DNA from: Volvox africanus
Taxonomy: Eukaryota; Chlorophyta; Chlorophyceae; Chlamydomonadales; Volvocaceae
Assembly (NCBI GenBank): GCA_030268105.1
Contig: BSDZ01000025.1
Span: 1,612,001-1,676,000, forward strand
Length of the DNA stretch: 64,000 bases
Direction of reading: 5' to 3'
Of the stretch, positions 32,001 to 46,100 are shown piece by piece. Both the position numbers and the translations under genes were made by a program. Each line of letters starts with the position of its first letter. Position 1 is the stretch's first letter. The notes under the pieces were generated by a model. That model had not been told where the DNA came from. It was given only the letters and a program-made list of their open reading frames with translations, and did no database searches.

Positions 32001-35000
32001 CGCCAGTGCCCTCCCTCCTGGCCGCCGGCGCTGTGCACCACCATCTCGTGCAGCTCAAGTTGCGCAGCAATGTGGGTCTGTTGGTGGACTCGGGCGAGCC
32101 GCGTGAGGTGCACCAGTTCTGCTTGCTGATGGGCTACGGCGCAGACGCAGTGTGCCCTTACCTGGCCTTCGAGTCGCTGGCGGCGCTGCAGCGTGATGGA
32201 AAGCTTCCAGCCACCGTGCCGCTGGAGGAACTCAAGGCCAAGTTTATCAAAGGAGTGGGCATTGGCATCCTCAAGGTAAAGTAATGATTGTGTCTGACAG
32301 CGAGTCAAAAAAGGATTAATAACATCATGAATAGGCGGATCACAGGTTTATTAGTCGCGTAAAGGTACACATTCTCAATCATGTTCCTGTGCTCGTCACC
32401 TGACCTGGCTGCCAGCACCTGGATGGGAATTGTCTTGTCCCCCGAACCGCCAATTTTTACATTTTTCGTATGCAGACCATGGCCAAGATGGGCATCAGCA
32501 CGTTGCAGAGCTACAAGGGCGCCCAGATCTTCGAGGCGCTGGGCTTGGCGCCCGAGGTGGTGGACGTTTGCTTCCGAGGCACACCCACACGCATCGGCGG
32601 CAGTGGCTGGGGCCAGCTGGGTCGTGACGCGCTGATTCTGCACGCCTCCGCTTTCGGCGTGGCTCGGCTGCCCGAGGGCTCCGCGGATGCCAAGGCGCTG
32701 CCCAACCCTGGTGACTACCACTGGCGTAACTCAGCGGACGCAGAAAAGCACATGAACGACCCGGAGGCCATTGCGAAGCTGCAGGTGGGAATTGAGGAAA
32801 GCCTATTGGATGTGGCAGGATCCCTGGAGGGCAAAGGCGGCTCCCGCATGTAGATATCAATTTGATGCGAGCCACTTCAGTACCGGATTAAGGACCTAGC
32901 CTTATGACCGTAGGACCCATCCATCAAGCTCGTTCACTTCCAATGAACGATTCGCATCTTGTGCGACTTGTACCCAGGCCGCGACGGCCGGCAACGACCG
33001 AGAGCTGTTCCGCCAGTTCTCTGCCCTCAACACAAGACTCTCCCGCGCCTGCCACCTGCGCGGCTTGCTCAAGTTCTGCACCGAGGCTGCTACACCCGTG
33101 CCGTTGGAGGAAGTCGAACCGGCGTCGGCCATCGTCAAGCGATTCGTGACGGGAGCCATGTCATACGGCTCAATCAGCCTTGAGACGCATACAACGCTGG
33201 CGCTGGCCATGAACACCATTGGGGGCAAGAGCAATAGCGGGGAGGGCGGAGAGAATCCGCGACGTCTGGAACCGCTGCCGGACGGCACCAAGAACCCCTT
33301 CCGTTCCGCCATCAAGCAGGTGGCTTCCGGCCGCTTTGGTGTCACTGCTTACTACCTGACTAATGCCGACGAGCTGCAGATCAAGATTGCTCAGGGCGCC
33401 AAGCCCGGTGAGGGCGGCGAGCTGCCGGGTGACAAGGTCAAGGGCGACATTGCAGTGACCCGTGGATCAACCGCTGGCGTGGGGCTCATCAGCCCGCCGC
33501 CCCACCACGATATCTACTCGATTGAGGACCTCGCGCAGCTCATCTACGACCTCAAAAGTTCAAACCCCTCCGCGCGCGTTAGGTGGGTGTGCTGGATGGG
33601 TTAAGGCTGCTGTGCAAACACCGGCAGTCTGGTTGATTGGAGGAACTTACAGCAGGGGACAAATTTTGGGCCGTCCGGGTGAACCCTAGCAAAAGGCGGT
33701 TAGGAAGGAGCTGCTTGAAAAGGGCTGGAAGAAAGGCGTAACCGCCAAGCCTAGCGTCTACCAGGGATAATCATCTAATGCCTAGAGATAGTCACCTGCG
33801 CATCGTCCAGCTTTTTGCTTGTTGATATGCGTATCTCATGCTTTATACATTGCACGGTGTCCACAACATACTATACTCCTGAACCTGTGTTCCTTGCAGT
33901 GTCAAGCTTGTGAGTGAGAACGGCGTTGGCGTTGTGGCGAGTGGCGTGGTTAAGGGTCATGCTGACCACGTGCTCATCAGCGGCCACGACGGTGGCACCG
34001 GTGCCGCCAAGTGGTCATCCATTAAACATGCTGGGTTGCCGTGGGAGCTGGGGCTGGCGGAGGCCCACCAGACGCTGGTGGCCAACGACCTGCGCGGCCG
34101 CACTGTGCTGCAGGTGGGCAGGGAGCGGAGGCTGGTTAGACGGTTAGGAAAACAGAGCGGAAATTGTAGTGCTTATCCATATGCCAATGAAGCGGTCTTC
34201 ATTTAGGGGAATGTAGGAAACCAAGTTTGCACAACCATTCAAGGTGAGTTGGACTCGCACGGAACGTTTTCTATAGTCCGTGAATGGAGCCTCTTAGTGG
34301 GCTTCGGACAAGGCGGTTGGGACTATGCAGAATGGAGCAAGCCCCCCCCTCAACCTGCTGCTGCCGTTCCTCTTACTTTTGCCACTGCTACTCCGATGAT
34401 AAATTTGTTATTATTGTCGTGATGCTCAGGTGGACGGCCAACTGCGCACGGGACGCGACGTTGCCATTGCCTGCGCGCTTGGTGCTGAGGAGTTTGGTTT
34501 TTCTACCGGGCCGCTCATTACGCTTGGCTGCATCATGATGCGCAAGTGCCACACCAACACTTGCCCGGTGGGCGTCGCCACTCAGGTGTGTGATACGCAT
34601 GTACATTAAGGACTTCGCATGTGGTAAGGGGTGATTTTATCGCTGTTCCCTGCATTTGTTGACTTGCGTTGTTGGTGTCGACCGACAGCCAAAGGACAAC
34701 ATTTGCTGTAACATCTGTGTATACTTCTCTGACCCTGCCCTTCCCGCCCCCACCCGGTGGGTTGTTTCTCATGCTCTCGCCCACTGAAAGGACCCTGAGT
34801 TGCGTGCCAAGTTCGCCGGTGAACCTGAACATGTGATCAACTACTTCTTCATGGTTGCTGAAGAGGTTCGGGAGCTGCTGGCCTCTCTGGGGCTCAAGTC
34901 CATGAACGAGCTGGTCGGAAGGGCAGACCTGCTCGAGGTAAGTTCTCCTTCCTTGGTGTCCTTCACGTGACCTTGTCGGCCTTGTGTCCTGGGCCTCGCT

Positions 35001-38000
35001 ACCTGCCCGTATCAGTACACACGGGCCGCCGCATGGCCCTTTGAGCTGTCCAACCTCACGCTGTATGAAACCCTCGCTTGTTGTAGGCGTCCTTAATCCT
35101 TGTCTCATGCCACGACTATCTATATGTTGCCATGTCACAAATTTTGTTATTTTGCGTTGGCTTGGCCAATGCCCTCTTCTTAACCACCGGGACTTCATAG
35201 TGCACAATGGCTACAGAGAAAGTTTCATCTTCCATTTGCTTCTTCTCGTTTATATGTCTGAACCCTCGCCCGTTGCATCATTGCATGTAGACGGATATGT
35301 CGGCAATCGCCGAGGGCGGCCCCAAGTTGGAGGGCATCAACCTGTCCCGCCTGCTGCTGCCCGCCGCGACGCTGCGGCCCGGGGCTGCCCAGCGCTGCAT
35401 CCAGAAGCAGGATCACGGACTTGACTCAGGACTGGATGTGCACCTGGTTCCTCTTTGCAAGGCTGCACTGCCAGATGAGCCCGATGGCTCGGCGGAGCCA
35501 GTGTACATCGAGATGGAGGTGCAGAACACACACCGGTGAGCTGGCCCAAATCTTGGACAGTGGTCGGGAGTAAGGGTCGAGTGGGCAGGGTTGCTGCGTG
35601 AGGCAGGAAGACAAGTGGATGTGGGCATGAGTGTTCGATCTTGTCGCTCAAACAGTTGCTTTGCTTCCAATTGGCATTGATTCAACCGCATCATACCTCC
35701 TGCACGGGATCACTCACCCTTCAGCGCCGTGGGTACGACCCTGAGTCACGAAGTGACGAAGCGCTTTGGCGACGTGGGTCTGCCGGACGACACCATCCAC
35801 ATCAAGCTGACCGGTCACGCGGGTCAGAGCCTGGGCGCATGGCTCTGCCGCGGTATTACGCTGGAGCTGGAGGGAGACGCCAACGACTATGTGGCTAAGG
35901 GCCTGAGCGGTGGCGTGGTGGCTGTCTACCCGCCCTTCAATTCTACCTTCCGGGCGGAGGATAATGTCATTGTCGGCAATGTGGCGCTGTACGGCGCTGT
36001 GCGTGGCGAATGCTTCGTCCGGGGTATTGCTGCTGAACGCTTCTGCGTTCGCAACTCGGGGGCTCGGGCTGTTGTCGAGGGCGTGGGCGACCACGCCTGC
36101 GAGTACATGACGGGCGGTGTTGCGGTCATCCTGGGTCCTACCGGCAAGAACTTCGGCGCGGGCATGAGCGGTGGTATTGCCTACGTGTACGACCCCAATG
36201 ACAAGTTTAAGGTGCGTAACGGTGGAACTACAGGATTTCAATCGAGGGACTTTGACAATGCGTAACGATGTATGGTGCCGGCAGCACGGCACTGTCTGCC
36301 TTCACATATGTTGAGCTAAACAGGATGCATTTCAAAGACTACCTGAAACATAATTTTAAGGCATAAAAGTCTTCTTCTGACTATTTAAGTTACAGGATGC
36401 CGCAAGGGCTGAAATTTGAAAATAGTTCGAGATTTGTGTAGGATTCTGTACGAGTTTCCCTATCTATGTACATCTACCTATGTACATCTATGTACATCTA
36501 CATCTACCTACCCATGTACATCTGCTCTTTTGTCTTTCTTTGGTTTGGCTCCCGTACAGTCTCTGTGCAACGTGGATGTGGCGAATGACCTGCTGCCAGT
36601 TGAATCCCCTGAGGATGTACGCACTCTGAAGTCGCTCATCCAGCGCCATCTCAAGTTCACGGGCTCGGACGTCGCGAGGCGCATTCTGCTCAGCTGGGAT
36701 CGTTCACGCGTCCAGTTCAAGAAGGTGTTCCCGCACGAGTACCGCCGCGCAATGGCGGAGGCGGAGGCACTGGCCAAGGCGGAAGCGGCTGAGTCGGCAC
36801 TGCTGGCGGCTTCCGACTCTGCGGGCCTTGCGCCCAAAGACGCCTTTGAAGAGCTCAAGGCCATGGCAGCAGCAGCTGTCAAGGCCGGCAAGGCGCCCAA
36901 GGCGCTGACGCTCAACGTCATACCGACGGCTGACCCGCAGCAGGACAAGCGACGTCTGCAGAAGCTTGCGCGCGAAGGTATGCCAGTTAAAGGCATCAAG
37001 CCCACATGGGAGGCGAACCGACCGACTATCGTGACGCCAAAGGTGCTGGCGGCGACACCTGCACCGGTGGTGGCTGCCGCGCCGGCTGGGCCGGCCGCCG
37101 ATAAGGTCCGTGGCTTCGTGTCGTACGATCGTAAGCCGTTGCCGTATCGGCCGGAGGCGGAGCGCATCAAGGATTGGGACGAGGTGCATGACCACTCTGG
37201 CACGGCGGCTCATGCGGCGCTCCTGCACACGCAGTCAGCGCGTTGCATGGAGTGCGGCACGCCCTTCTGCCATACCGCCTCCACTGGCTGCCCGCTGGGG
37301 AACAAGATTCCTGAGTTCAATGACCTGGTGCACAAGGTAATGAGAGGGAGAATGTGCACCGGGTAGGAGAGCGCAAGGGGGAGGCAAATTGTTATTCGGG
37401 GAAACCATATAATGGGGCAGCTGCAGACGACGTCCTGCATCGTCTGGATGTCAGCTGGGCTCACGCCTCGCGCAAGGTTCTATCCATGCACCTTTCCTTG
37501 CTTATTTCAGGGCCGCTGGCGCGAGGCCTTGGACCGTCTGCTTGAGACCAACAACTTCCCTGAGTTCACGGGCCGTGTGTGCCCGGCTCCGTGCGAGGGA
37601 AGCTGCACGCTAGGCATCATCGAGCCGCCGGTGTCCATCAAGAGCATTGAGGCAACCATCATCGACAAGTAAGATCGCAGATGGGTCAGGGCGGCCCGGA
37701 AGTGGAAGTGGAAGTCGGGTTTCGACGAGGTTGCACTAGGGCGAACATTCATTTGTGGTTACCGGTAACGGTTAACGGTTATGGAAATGCTGCATTACTT
37801 TCAACGATTACGGCCTGTCCCGAGCGCCTACGTGAATTTTTAAGATCTATGTTGATTTCCTTTCTCTTACTCTGTTACTATGCATGCATTTCTAATGCTC
37901 CTTGTAGGGCATTCGAGGAGGGCTGGATGACTCCCCGTGTGCCAAAGCTGCGCACCGGCCGGCGCGTGGCCGTGGTTGGAAGTGGACCTGCGGGTCTAGC

Positions 38001-40514
38001 CGCCGCGGACCAGCTGAACAAGATGGGCCATGATGTCACGGTGTACGAGCGGGCGGACCGCGCTGGTGGGCTGATGATGTATGGCGTTCCCAATATGAAG
38101 GCCGGCAAGGTTGATGTCGTACAGCGCCGTGTGGAATTGATGGCGGCGGAGGGCGTCAAGTTTGTCCTTAACGCCCACGTGGGAGTCAACGTGCCGCCGC
38201 AGGTGAGGGAGGTCCAGTGGCGACGGATGGACAATGGCGCACGTGTTAGGTTTCAACTGGAACTCTCGTAGTTTAAGCGCAGTCGACACATACGATGTGC
38301 CCCTAAGTCGTGCGCAGAGCCCAGCTGAATGTTGTCTGTTTTCCTTATACCCCTCGTCCTCCAGGACCTGGTGAGCGGCCATGACGCGGTGGTTCTTGCA
38401 GCCGGCGCGACTAAGCCCCGGGACCTGCCCGTCCCGGGCCGCGACCTGACGGGTGTCCACTTTGCCATGGACTTCCTGACCGCGAACACTCGCTCTCTGC
38501 TGGACAGTGGTCTGCAAGACGGAAAGTGAGTTGGTGAAGATGCCCTCATTAGGGGGGACCCTCAAGGATATGACCTTGCGCCTCACACGCAAGACAGTCT
38601 TGTGAATGTTGCAACGATTTAATCTATGAGACTCCCTTCGCCTTTCGTATGGGGACTTGTAATTGCAAATTCGCGCCCTGCCCGTCTGCCGCGACCATAA
38701 CGCGATGGCGATAGGTAAGCCAAAGCCTCTAAGGGCTAATTGGCTACTGCTCGACCTCACGCTGCGATCTGCACCCAATAAATGGGCATCCCACACGGTG
38801 TGTAGTATTTTGACTGTCCCTTCTAATACCTGTGTTCGCTCTCATCCTCGATTGACCTCCAGATACATCAGTGCTGAGGGTAAGAAGGTGGTGGTGATAG
38901 GTGGCGGTGATACTGGTACAGATTGCATCGCCACTTCTCTGCGCCATGGGGCTACCTCTATTGTCAACCTGGAGCTGCTCGACAAGCCCCCGACTACGAG
39001 GGCAAAGAACAACCCCTGGCCACAATGGCCCCGCATCTTCAGGTAAGCAGTAGGGTGAGGTCCTGGTCCTGAGCGGTGATGCGCTGTAGGGTCCGTACCA
39101 TACCGGTGATGGAGCGGAGCCAATCAGGCAAATGAAGGAATGAGGCGCAGTGTTAGCTGCGGTTATGTACCGTCGAGGCAAGCTACCTGTTACTCGTCTG
39201 CAGTCCTTGACTGCGCGTCCCGACACGGGTCCTCATCCAGTTCTCACCAAGACACGGCGACCCCAATGTGCTTGAACCTACAGGGTGGATTACGGCCATG
39301 CTGAGGCGACCCATGTGTACGGCGCCGATCCACGCACATATAACGTGATGACGAAGCGCTTCGTCGGCGACGAGCAAGGCAAACTGAAGGGCATCGAGAT
39401 TGTCAATGTCAAGTGAGTTAACCATGTTTTACAGGGCGCAGCTGTAGCGTTATGCCATTTAATTGTGCGAGGGAAACCGGGCAACCGGACAGAGTTGCCT
39501 TACATAAAGCCCACTCACCCTAATGGGCCCGTACCGGCCCGCCCGATTCCCACCCAGGATGGAGAAGGATCCCAGCACCGGGCAGTTCCGGCCCGTGGAG
39601 CAGCCAGGCACCTCTCAGATCCTGGAGGCAGACATGGTCCTGCTGGCCATGGGCTTTACTGGCCCTGAGGACAGGCTGGCCTCTGCCCTGGGCGTCAAGC
39701 AGGATGAGCGAAGCAACTTCAAGGTGAGGCTGACGGTCGTGGGAGTCTGTGGGGGTTCTGGTGCATATTTTAACCAACTTTATGAAACCCAACGGGGTTC
39801 GGTGGTTGGCCGGTCACACTCGAATGAAACGTGTACTTCGTGCGGATAGCATATGTAGGGACTCTCATTACCTCCGCGACACACCGCCTGCACAGCGCCA
39901 TACATCAACCGGCACTGAAACCTTCTTGGGTGTATTGTTGCACAGGCCACGTTTGGCGACTTCGCGACTAGTATCCCAGGTGTCTTTGCGGCTGGCGACT
40001 GCCGACGCGGTCAATCGCTGGTGGTGTGGGCCATTCGTGAGGGCCGTGACGCAGCTGCAGCAGTTGACAAGTAAGTACAGTGGCTGTTTCACGAATTCGG
40101 CTGTGCATTGCAGGTCGCTGCTTTTAAGAATCTGGTTCCTACCGCTACATCGTATTTCATATTCCTTGGGAAATAGTTTTCTTCCAACACTGACGCGATG
40201 GAGGGCATGCCTAGCCTGGTCGGATCTGCATGCATCCTTGGTGAAGGCACCCCAGACCCCATTGGTGTCCTACCTGTCGACCTTAAGGTCGGAAAAGACG
40301 CAATGCTGCACCAGGAAATGAGTTCTTGCCTGAATTTACCGTCCACGCGTTCTCCACCAGGTACTTGACAAAGCAGTCGGGCAACAACCTCTTTGCCCAG
40401 CCGTTGGAGGTGCAAGGCGGTATCTTCGATGTGTCCGGAACTGTTATCTTGAGGCCCTCTATCCATTCGCTGCCAAGGGATGCATCCCCTAAGCGGCCGC
40501 CTGTGGCAGTGTAA
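26062..40514 (+). CDS. GSN1: NADH-dependent glutamate synthase (GOGAT), 28 exons
   Basis: Converts 2-oxoglutarate and glutamine to two glutamates using NADH, probably in the plastid. Exons: 26062-26491, 26817-27139, 27424-27549, 27743-27976, 28212-28361, 28638-28808, 29493-29629, 29912-30179, 30375-30533, 30731-30895, 31486-31558, 31893-32275, 32476-32784, 32978-33582, 33900-34113, 34430-34585, 34791-34937, 35291-35535, 35725-36211, 36560-37336, 37511-37668, 37908-38202, 38365-38525, 38863-39042, 39284-39412, 39558-39723, 39946-40070, 40361-40514. This totals 2,308 aa with every phase consistent. A roughly 100-residue basic, Ser/Pro-rich leader precedes DACGVGF, whose Cys (about 104) is the amidotransferase nucleophile. 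The FMN/synthase domain has the 3Fe-4S cysteines [12 protein letters not shown] (about 1283-1294) and ends in the GXGXG-type glutamate synthase beta-helix. The fused small subunit has the 4Fe-4S motif [13 protein letters not shown] site [13 protein letters not shown] and NAD(P) site [10 protein letters not shown]. The fused small subunit marks the NADH type, not ferredoxin GOGAT. Arabidopsis calls it GLT1. Confidence 0.96.
30989..31310 (+). repeat. 15-bp minisatellite, about 21 identical units
   Basis: The unit GGGAGAATAGGTTCT repeats about 21 times with no visible substitution in any copy. It lies inside GOGAT intron 10 (30896-31485), starting 93 bp after the donor. The open frame of repeated RIGSG pentapeptides across it is an artefact of the 15-bp period. 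The perfect homogeneity implies recent expansion or ongoing exchange. Confidence 0.97.
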
Positions 40515-43158
40515 TTGGGATGGGTGGGCCGTTGGTCGAGTAGAATCTGGCGACCGTGTATTGCGTGTCGCTGTGTATTGCGGTGGCCGTGTATGCTGTG
40601 AGCTGACGTGCCATCGGGGTGGTGCTGGGGGAAAGTGCCGTGTGGTGGATAGGACAGACGGTGTGGAACGGCTGATTGAGTCTCTTGTACTTGGATCATG
40701 CATCACCTGGAATGGACTCGCGGAGAAAGGGCTCAAAACGTCGAGCTATAATATGCGGAAATAAGGGTTGTGATCAACCATTGTTTTCTAGGCCAATTGT
40801 TCTCTGGTGCTGTTCGTGCTATTAAGGTAGGTACATGAAATTGTTGGAATATGTGTATGTTTGATTATATGCTGTGATATCACGCGTTGCTCGTGTATGG
40901 GATGAATGGATTAGGGGGGGGCGGGTTTTAAAACCAAGATGTGTATCCTTTCATATTTCTCTTGGGGCAGAGTGCGCCACGATCGTGGGCAGCCGTCGTG
41001 CGCGTTGGATCTGCACAGATGACAATGGGGCCCAAAAAATTATTTTCTTATCCTTGCTTTTGTACTTTCGTTTGGGGGATTCCGCAATAGATGCCCTTTT
41101 GGGTTAGGGTGGGCCACCCGAACTGGTGTTTGTCGCTTATCTTGTTCAGGATCTTGAGTATGGCGCCACGAGAGGGATACGCAGACATTGTAGCGGCTCT
41201 TAGCTGTGCGCTTGGTAGAGTCAATTGCGTCGTAATTTTTTCGTTGGTGTCGTTTGAACGTCGTTCAATGCTGTTCAGGCGAAGCCGAGGACCCGCAGTC
41301 CCCCTTCGACTTGATGTACTCTTGTATAGGTTGACTCGACACTGGGAGAAGCAGCCCACACACACAAGCAGCGACAGATTGTTCCATGGTTTTGGTGGGC
41401 GACTGTCACGATGCAGTCACGTAAATGGGGCTGTGAGTCACGGAAGCAAATCTGTATCCCGTTACCGTCGAAACAACGCCTTCAGTGAGTGATGAGGCAT
41501 TGGTGATTCATTTGCTGACGGTCACGCAACTATTTGCGGTACATTATGGATGGATGGAAGAGAAATGAAAAAGATATTTGGTCAATGTCTTGTAATCATT
41601 TTACAGGTATCAAAGGAAATAATTTTGGAAGGGCCATGATCATGGTCAATTTTGCGAAATGTGATTGGATATTCAAAGGGTGCAAATAGATAAATAACGA
41701 GATAGCAAGAGATACACCCACTGGTAAACGCGGAGCGTATTCTCCCAACCCCCGTTGGGGGCTCCGACCTAATGGATGCGTGCGTGGGTCATCCACACCA
41801 TATTTAGCGATGGGTATTCAGTAGCGCAAGTTAGCCGAACTTCAAGACAAATGACGCAATTCAAACAGGGCTGCATCAGTTCTAGCATTCGTACAGGATA
41901 CATGACATGTTGGTCATCATGGGCCTACAATGGCCGCATCGTTACCAGCCATACTTATTGACACTTTTGCTGCAGTATCACCAGCAGCGGCAACAGTGGC
42001 GATGGCAATTACAGCTGCGGCGTTCCACGTTACTGCAAACAACCGCAGCGGTCCAAGGAAATAGCTACGTCGCGTCGTCGAAGTAGCCGCCCGACAATAA
42101 GGTCTTTACTCATGACCGATCATGAAACAGGCAAGCGAACCAGATCCAGAACGAACCGCCTACCAAGCAGCATCTTATAGCGTTGACATGCTCACACAAA
42201 TGCAAACGTTTTCGCATGCATATAGGAATTCGTCGCAAAACCCTGCGCATGCCCATCAAGAGATCAATAAGTTCTCCCGAGCAAGAAAACACAGCTCACC
42301 CTGCAGTGCACCCTACCCGCTGCACGGGGCTGCTAAGACGAATGCGTCTTCTCCCAAAGCGCAAAACAGATAACATTAAATATGTGTATAAACATGCGCC
42401 GCCCAAGCTTAAAGCATAGTTATACGGATGCCAACATCGGATAACCGTTTCCATCAACGTGACATGCGATGAACGCACAACCTGACTAACCTCATCGCGA
42501 TTATATCATCCCCGCTCCGTCGGTGCTCGTCCATATACCCCATGAATCCAATCCTGTACTCGAATCAGGTCACGTACGTCCAGTCACAATCCCAATCCCT
42601 GCGACACCCAATCCAAACACAACGAGTCCGGTCTTCGGTGCTCCAAAAGATCCCGAGCCGCAGGGAGATGTAAGGGTAGGCCGCAACAATCACCACAACC
42701 ACAACCTGCGTCTGAGTGCGAACCATCCCGTCTTGCGGCGTAGGACCCCCGGGGAGAGTTACCCCGGCCTCGCCTGGACCAGAGCCCGCAACTGCAACTA
42801 CCAACAAGGTAATTATTAACACTCCGAGCTTCCACAGACCTGCACATACACAACAAAAGCTAACAGCCATTGATTGCCGTACGACTGGACCGACATTGCC
42901 ATACGCCGCCTCACAAAGAGACAGACCTGCACACTCCCCTCCAAATCGCGTAAAATCCTTCAGTCCGTAAACCAGTGTACTGGATCCCCACTATTGTGAT
43001 AGGGGGCTGAGATCCAATAACTAAGCAGCTGCTATGACTCTTTCCCTTCCTCTCCTCGGCACCACTCCTCACCACGTTACCGCGTTACCACAGCCACCAG
43101 GGACAGCCGCGACCACAGCATAAGGCCCCAAATTATAACGGTGATGATCGCTAATGCG
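40515..43158. other. Tail-to-tail intergenic region
   Basis: This lies between the 3' ends of GOGAT (+) and the giant low-complexity gene (-), so it should hold both 3' untranslated regions. The GOGAT stop itself forms a TGTAA (40510-40514), but a clear downstream poly(A) signal was not found nearby. I see no supported coding sequence. A small hairpin-like CCCAAC-CCCC-GTTGGG occurs near 41744. Confidence 0.45.
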
Positions 43159-46100
43159 TTAACGCTTTGCCATTGCCGCTGCCTCTGACACGGATTGCGC
43201 GGCTCCCGACATTGGCGCCCCCGTCGTCGCCACCGCCACTGTCGCGGCCGCAGCTATCGCCCCATTGATCAGCAGCGCACGCTCTCGATTGCGCTGGTAG
43301 CTCCAGTGGTGGTTGTGGTGGCTGCCACCGCCAGCACTGCTCACGGAGTACACCGACGCTGCAGAGACGGGTCGGCTGCCGCCGTCCCCACCATGACTAT
43401 CCCGGCGCGCACCGCTGTTGTACGGCTGGGAGTTCCTCCCAGCTGCTACGGGAGTAGTAGTACCAGCAGCAGCAGTATCAGTCACAGCAGTACCAGCAGA
43501 CCCAGCGACAGCGACAGCGGCGGCTGCGGCGGCGGCGCTGTTACCGACGCTTGACGAAGGCCGATGTGACCGCGGCCCCAGTGGCTGCTTTGCATCAGTG
43601 AGCGGCATTACATCCCCGCTGCCCATGTTGCTACCGCTGGCCTCCTCGTTAGTGCGGTGCCGGCCTGAGCCTGCTGCTACTGCGACCAGCTTCTGCTCTA
43701 CTCGATGGTGCACAGGGTGGTGATCAGAACTCCCAATCAGGGAACTGGAGTCCGAGGAGGCCTCCGGGGAGCTAGGGAGCCGATGGGGCGGCAGATCCCA
43801 CTGCCGTCGTTGCGGCCGCGGCGGCAGCGAGTGCCCCTGCCCCACAGCTGTCGCTTCGGGGGCTGGGGGACTGAAGATGCCCGGAGCGAAGGTAAGCAAG
43901 TCAAGGCTGGGAGGGCTCAGCAGCGGCGTTCGGTTGCTAGGCTGCCTGCCGGGGGCACGAGGCGAGGTGGCGGGAGAGGAAGGAGGGCTGCTCGCACCGC
44001 CACCGCCACCGCCACCGTCACCGTCACCGTCACCGCAGGCGCCAGCGCCGGCGCCACAACAGCTGATACCGCCGACGGTGGGGGTATCGTTGAGCCGTGG
44101 CTTGGCATGTCCGAACGATAGTAATAGGTTACGGCAAACATCATCGTCTGCAGCTGCCGAAATTCTACCTGAAGCCTCCGTGTGATCGACTGCAGCCAGA
44201 GCAGCAGCCGCAGCTTCGCACTGGGTCGGCGGCAGCGGCGGTGGCGGCAGCGGTGGCGGCCCCGCTGCTATTGCCATTGCAGCCACTGATACTGCTGACG
44301 CGTCGAGGGCAGGACGGACGGGACGGACCGCCGTACAGCGAGGAATGCCATCATAGCGCACATGAGCGTCGTGACCGGGACTGCTGCTACCCATTCTGCA
44401 CTTAGCCGTACATGACGGTCTTGTGTTACCTGACCCAGATGGTGCCCCAGACGATGCGGAAGACGACGCGGACATTCCGTAAACTGAGGAGGACGTTATT
44501 TCGGCCGCCCCAGATGCGGCCGAAGCCGGGCCCCCGACGGCGGCGGTGCTCCAAGAGTCCACGCTGCTCACGCACACTGCGGTGGCACCTCTGGCGGATG
44601 CGGCGCAGGTCGAAGTGGAAGATGGCTCACCGCGACTATCACCGATGCCACAATCGCTGCTGCTGCTGAAACTGCCGCCACTTGTGCGGGCGACTGCTGA
44701 GGGTCCGAATGCCACCGCCAGGCCAGCGGTCGAGGACGAGGGAGTGGCGGCGGCGGTGGCGGTTCTGGCGGGTGCGCCGGCGACGCCGCTGCCAGCTGAG
44801 CAAATAGGCCTCGTCGCCGTGCCGGCGTCACGACAGCATCCAGAGCCGGCGGCAGCCGCCACCGCATCACTCCTTGCCTCAGGGACGGAAACGGGAGCGG
44901 CGGCTTCACCAACACCCCCTGAGCTTTCCCCTCTCCGCGCCACCTCCAGCTCCTCTCTAAGAACGGCCTGGCCTGAGGCGGCACTGGCCGGGGGAGGGCG
45001 CTCGCTAAGCGGCAGCGCCGACCCGCCTTCCGATTTGCGGACTTTGGGATGACGAGTTACAGCGGCGGCAGCAGCACTGCCGCTCTTAGCACTGGCGCCC
45101 GCCGGCATCACTTGCCGTGCAGCTCCCTCATAAGCGGGCGCAGGTGTTGGCGCCTCGCCGGGCTCACTGATAGCTCCGGAGCTGGTGGCGACGACGGCGG
45201 CGGCGGCACCTTCATGGGACTCTGGCGGCACAGCCCAACGCCGCCGTGCTAGTATAGCCCCTGCGGACGGCGACCCTAGGGCCTTACGGCGTCCTGACGG
45301 AGGCCGTTGCGCTGCCGACGGCGACAATGGCAAAACCTTGTGCTGACCCAGCACTGGCTGAGGCGCTGACGGAGGCGCAAAGGCTTGCTTGCGGCGGCCT
45401 GACGGCGGCCGCAGTGCTGAGGGCGATGGGGTAGAGGCTTTAATCCGCTTGGTCGGCGATCGGAGCGCGGATGGCGCCGCCGAATTGCCTTTGCCGTTCG
45501 CTGACGGGGATCGCGCTCCGTAGGGTGACGCGAGAGCATTGCCAATGTTTGACGGTGACGGCGGCGGCACCGCTACCGCTACCGCTACCGGGCGAGATGC
45601 TGCGGAGCTGCCTCGCGACAGCGTCTGCTGCTGCTGCTGCTGCATCAGCTGCACCGGCGGCGGCGGTGGCGGCGAGACGTCCAGGATGCTGCCGTAATTC
45701 TTCAGTCTCTCCGCACGGACGGCAGCAGCCGTACCGGCAGTGGTGATAGGGGCGGCGGCGGCGGCGACGGCTCGCGGAGGCGTCTGCAGATCCCCCGGTG
45801 CCGTGCTTCGGCGGCCCTTATCCTCATGTATGCCAACCGCCACCGCCGCAGTTCGACGGTTTGGCGGTTGTTGCTGCTGCAGCTGCCATAGCTTTTGGAC
45901 AGGGGCCTTATGATTGCCGGAGGCGCCGTTGCCAACAGCAATCTCCGTCCTTGACACCGGCGGTCCGAGGACCTCGTCAAGGGGCTGGTGTTTGGGAGCA
46001 TCTGCATCCGCTGCAGGCTTACGACTCGGCGATAATGACAGCAGCGCAGCAACCATTGCCGCCGTCGTCGCAAACTCACCGCTATCACCACAGCTGCCGC

